Made by a program: the position numbers and the translations under genes. Source: Saprospiraceae bacterium (GTDB taxonomy: Bacteria > Bacteroidota > Bacteroidia > Chitinophagales > Saprospiraceae). From it: DNA of 64,000 nucleotides. Where the stretch lies: contig JADJLG010000001.1 in assembly GCA_016710235.1 (NCBI GenBank), positions 2,593,501 to 2,657,500 on the forward strand. Reading direction: 5' to 3'. The stretch's first letter is position 1; each line of letters starts with the position of its first letter. Below are positions 63,075-64,000 of this stretch, piece by piece. The notes beneath the pieces were generated by a model. It had not been told where the DNA came from. It did not search any database and worked only from the letters and a program-made list of their open reading frames with translations.

Positions 63075-63575
63075 TGTGTTGATCTCGGTTTTGATAGCTG
63101 TCAAAGATGAATCTATAAAGCGATCAGCAGCTTCAGCAGCTTTTTGAAATTTTACTTCCGCGTTGGCCGAACTACTATCCGGTTCTGACAACTGACTGAT
63201 TTGATGCATCACCTCATTTCGAGTGATCTGGATGATATTCCATAATTGATCACTGACGTACAATTGTTGAACAATGTTGTGCTCAAATTCCTGCTGTACA
63301 CCAAGCATCAAGACGGGTATTTGATCCTTTGGATCTAATTTTGTCGTATTATATCGATTGCTCAAAGCATGGAGTCGAATCCGATCCATACACAGAGCGA
63401 GCCTTTCATAAGATTGCAGTCTGAGTGGTAAAGTTTGCTCCAGACCTTTTTGCAACAATTGCAGCCTCATTTCTTCTCTCTGCTGTTTGTAATGTTGCAT
63501 CATCATTGTACGGACCACCCAGGCAACTATAATTGCCGGTACACTGATTTTCAAAAGCTCAACAATCCACTCCAT
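63063..63575 (-). CDS. DUF7935-like conserved Bacteroidota protein
   Basis: 170 residues with an N-terminal helix (ISVPAIIVAWVVRTMMM) and a cytoplasmic helical part. QTLPLRLQSYERLALCMDRI and QQEFEHNIVQQLYVSDQLWN strongly resemble a conserved Bacteroidota family that I recall as DUF7935. Function is unknown. It converges on threonine dehydrogenase (12-base overlap of 3' ends) and diverges from the IscA-type gene, as often seen in this phylum. Confidence 0.8.
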   Translation of the reverse strand: MEWIVELLKISVPAIIVAWVVRTMMMQHYKQQREEMRLQLLQKGLEQTLPLRLQSYERLALCMDRIRLHALSNRYNTTKLDPKDQIPVLMLGVQQEFEHNIVQQLYVSDQLWNIIQITRNEVMHQISQLSEPDSSSANAEVKFQKAAEAADRFIDSSLTAIKTEINTLLR

Positions 63576-63654
63576 AATTGTAGTTTCTAGTCCAAAATTG
63601 GATGTAAATAAACTAAAAAGCCGGCTATGTTGTTTATCCCTTTAAACGAAAATT

Positions 63655-64000
63655 ATGTCAACGGAAACAATAACAGAGGCACCAATTAAGATCAGTGATC
63701 TTGCAGTACAGCAATTAAGGCGGATTCGAACAGAACAGCAGGTACCGAAAGAGTATGGCCTTCGAGTAGGAGTCAAAGGGGGAGGTTGTTCAGGATTTAG
63801 CTATATGCTCGGCTTTGATCTGGAGAAAGAATCTGACCAAGTCTTCGATATAGATGGTATGAAAATTTTGATGGAGAGATCTCATGGACTTTATTTGGCA
63901 GGAATGGAAATTGATTGGGTTGAAGGTTTAAACAATCGAGGATTTAGCTTCAATAATCCTAATGCCAAGTCTTCATGTGGCTGCGGGCAATCGTTTTCTG
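63655..64000 (+). CDS. Iron-sulfur cluster assembly protein, IscA/ErpA family (3' end cut)
   Basis: A-type Fe-S carrier. The first 115 residues are visible and the window ends almost at the expected stop. The three conserved cysteines are present: Cys45 in KGGGCSGFSY, and Cys108 and Cys110 in SSCGCGQSF. DGMKILMERSHGLYLAGMEIDW and GLNNRGFSFNNPNA match the family. No suf genes are visible, so it could be SufA-, ErpA- or IscA-like. Confidence 0.95.
   Translation, partial: MSTETITEAPIKISDLAVQQLRRIRTEQQVPKEYGLRVGVKGGGCSGFSYMLGFDLEKESDQVFDIDGMKILMERSHGLYLAGMEIDWVEGLNNRGFSFNNPNAKSSCGCGQSFS

Overview
The window is a chromosomal segment of a Bacteroidota bacterium, probably near the Saprospiria/Saprospiraceae; that rank is my inference, since no rRNA or species marker is present. 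The evidence is type IX secretion (T9SS) sorting tails, SusC-like TonB receptors with N-terminal carboxypeptidase-regulatory domains, a DUF5683 gene after parAB, an HU-CCDC81/SPOR protein, a long-tailed ribosomal protein S16, Bacteroidota-type LptD, SDR-type threonine dehydrogenase, and many TAnnTTTG (-7) promoter motifs close to start codons. Coding density is high. I see no insertion sequence, prophage, CRISPR array, rRNA or tRNA.

Layout. 1-7713: an M23 peptidase facing away from an alaS operon that also carries a small membrane protein, a Gfo/Idh oxidoreductase, a lipoprotein and a polyprenyl-phosphate sugar transferase. 16680-7746 (minus): a tightly packed seven-gene run, ubiD-like, rRNA m5C methyltransferase, secreted M28 peptidase, folK, deoxynucleoside kinase, sppA, rarA. 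16909-22275: pyruvate dehydrogenase E1 beta, a REP-like spacer, a TonB receptor with a small Cys-rich partner (probable metal uptake) and an acyl-CoA dehydrogenase. 22306-27429: an AT-rich accessory region with a PKD-like lipoprotein gene split by an in-frame TGA, a perfect 39-nt palindrome, three secreted beta-rich proteins and gene remnants. 27430-34022: AI-2E permease, universal stress protein, ABC-F ATPase, BI-1 protein, S9 peptidase.

34076-48967: fmt, an OmpA/SPOR protein, SCP2, DUF5683-parB-parA, a YiiX-like hydrolase, an S24-type regulator, acetoacetyl-CoA synthetase, MCE/MlaD, amidase, LptD and a glycosyltransferase. This stretch is largely cell-envelope, division and lipid-handling machinery. 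48968-49975: a 1-kb non-coding region with two tandem, similarly built short transcription units, each having a TGGCACG element, CATTC repeats and a strong intrinsic terminator. These are the best candidates here for undescribed RNAs. 49976-64000: FAD oxidoreductase, kdsA and an HU/SPOR protein in one operon, then a helical orphan protein, rpsP, a second TonB receptor, rpe, a T9SS cargo, an exonuclease, a coiled-coil envelope protein, threonine dehydrogenase, a DUF7935-like protein and an IscA-type protein cut by the window end.

Functionally this is mostly core Bacteroidota housekeeping (translation, chromosome partition, LPS and peptidoglycan) with one lineage-specific surface-protein island (22.9-27.4 kb) and one possible small-RNA locus (49.0-49.3 kb).
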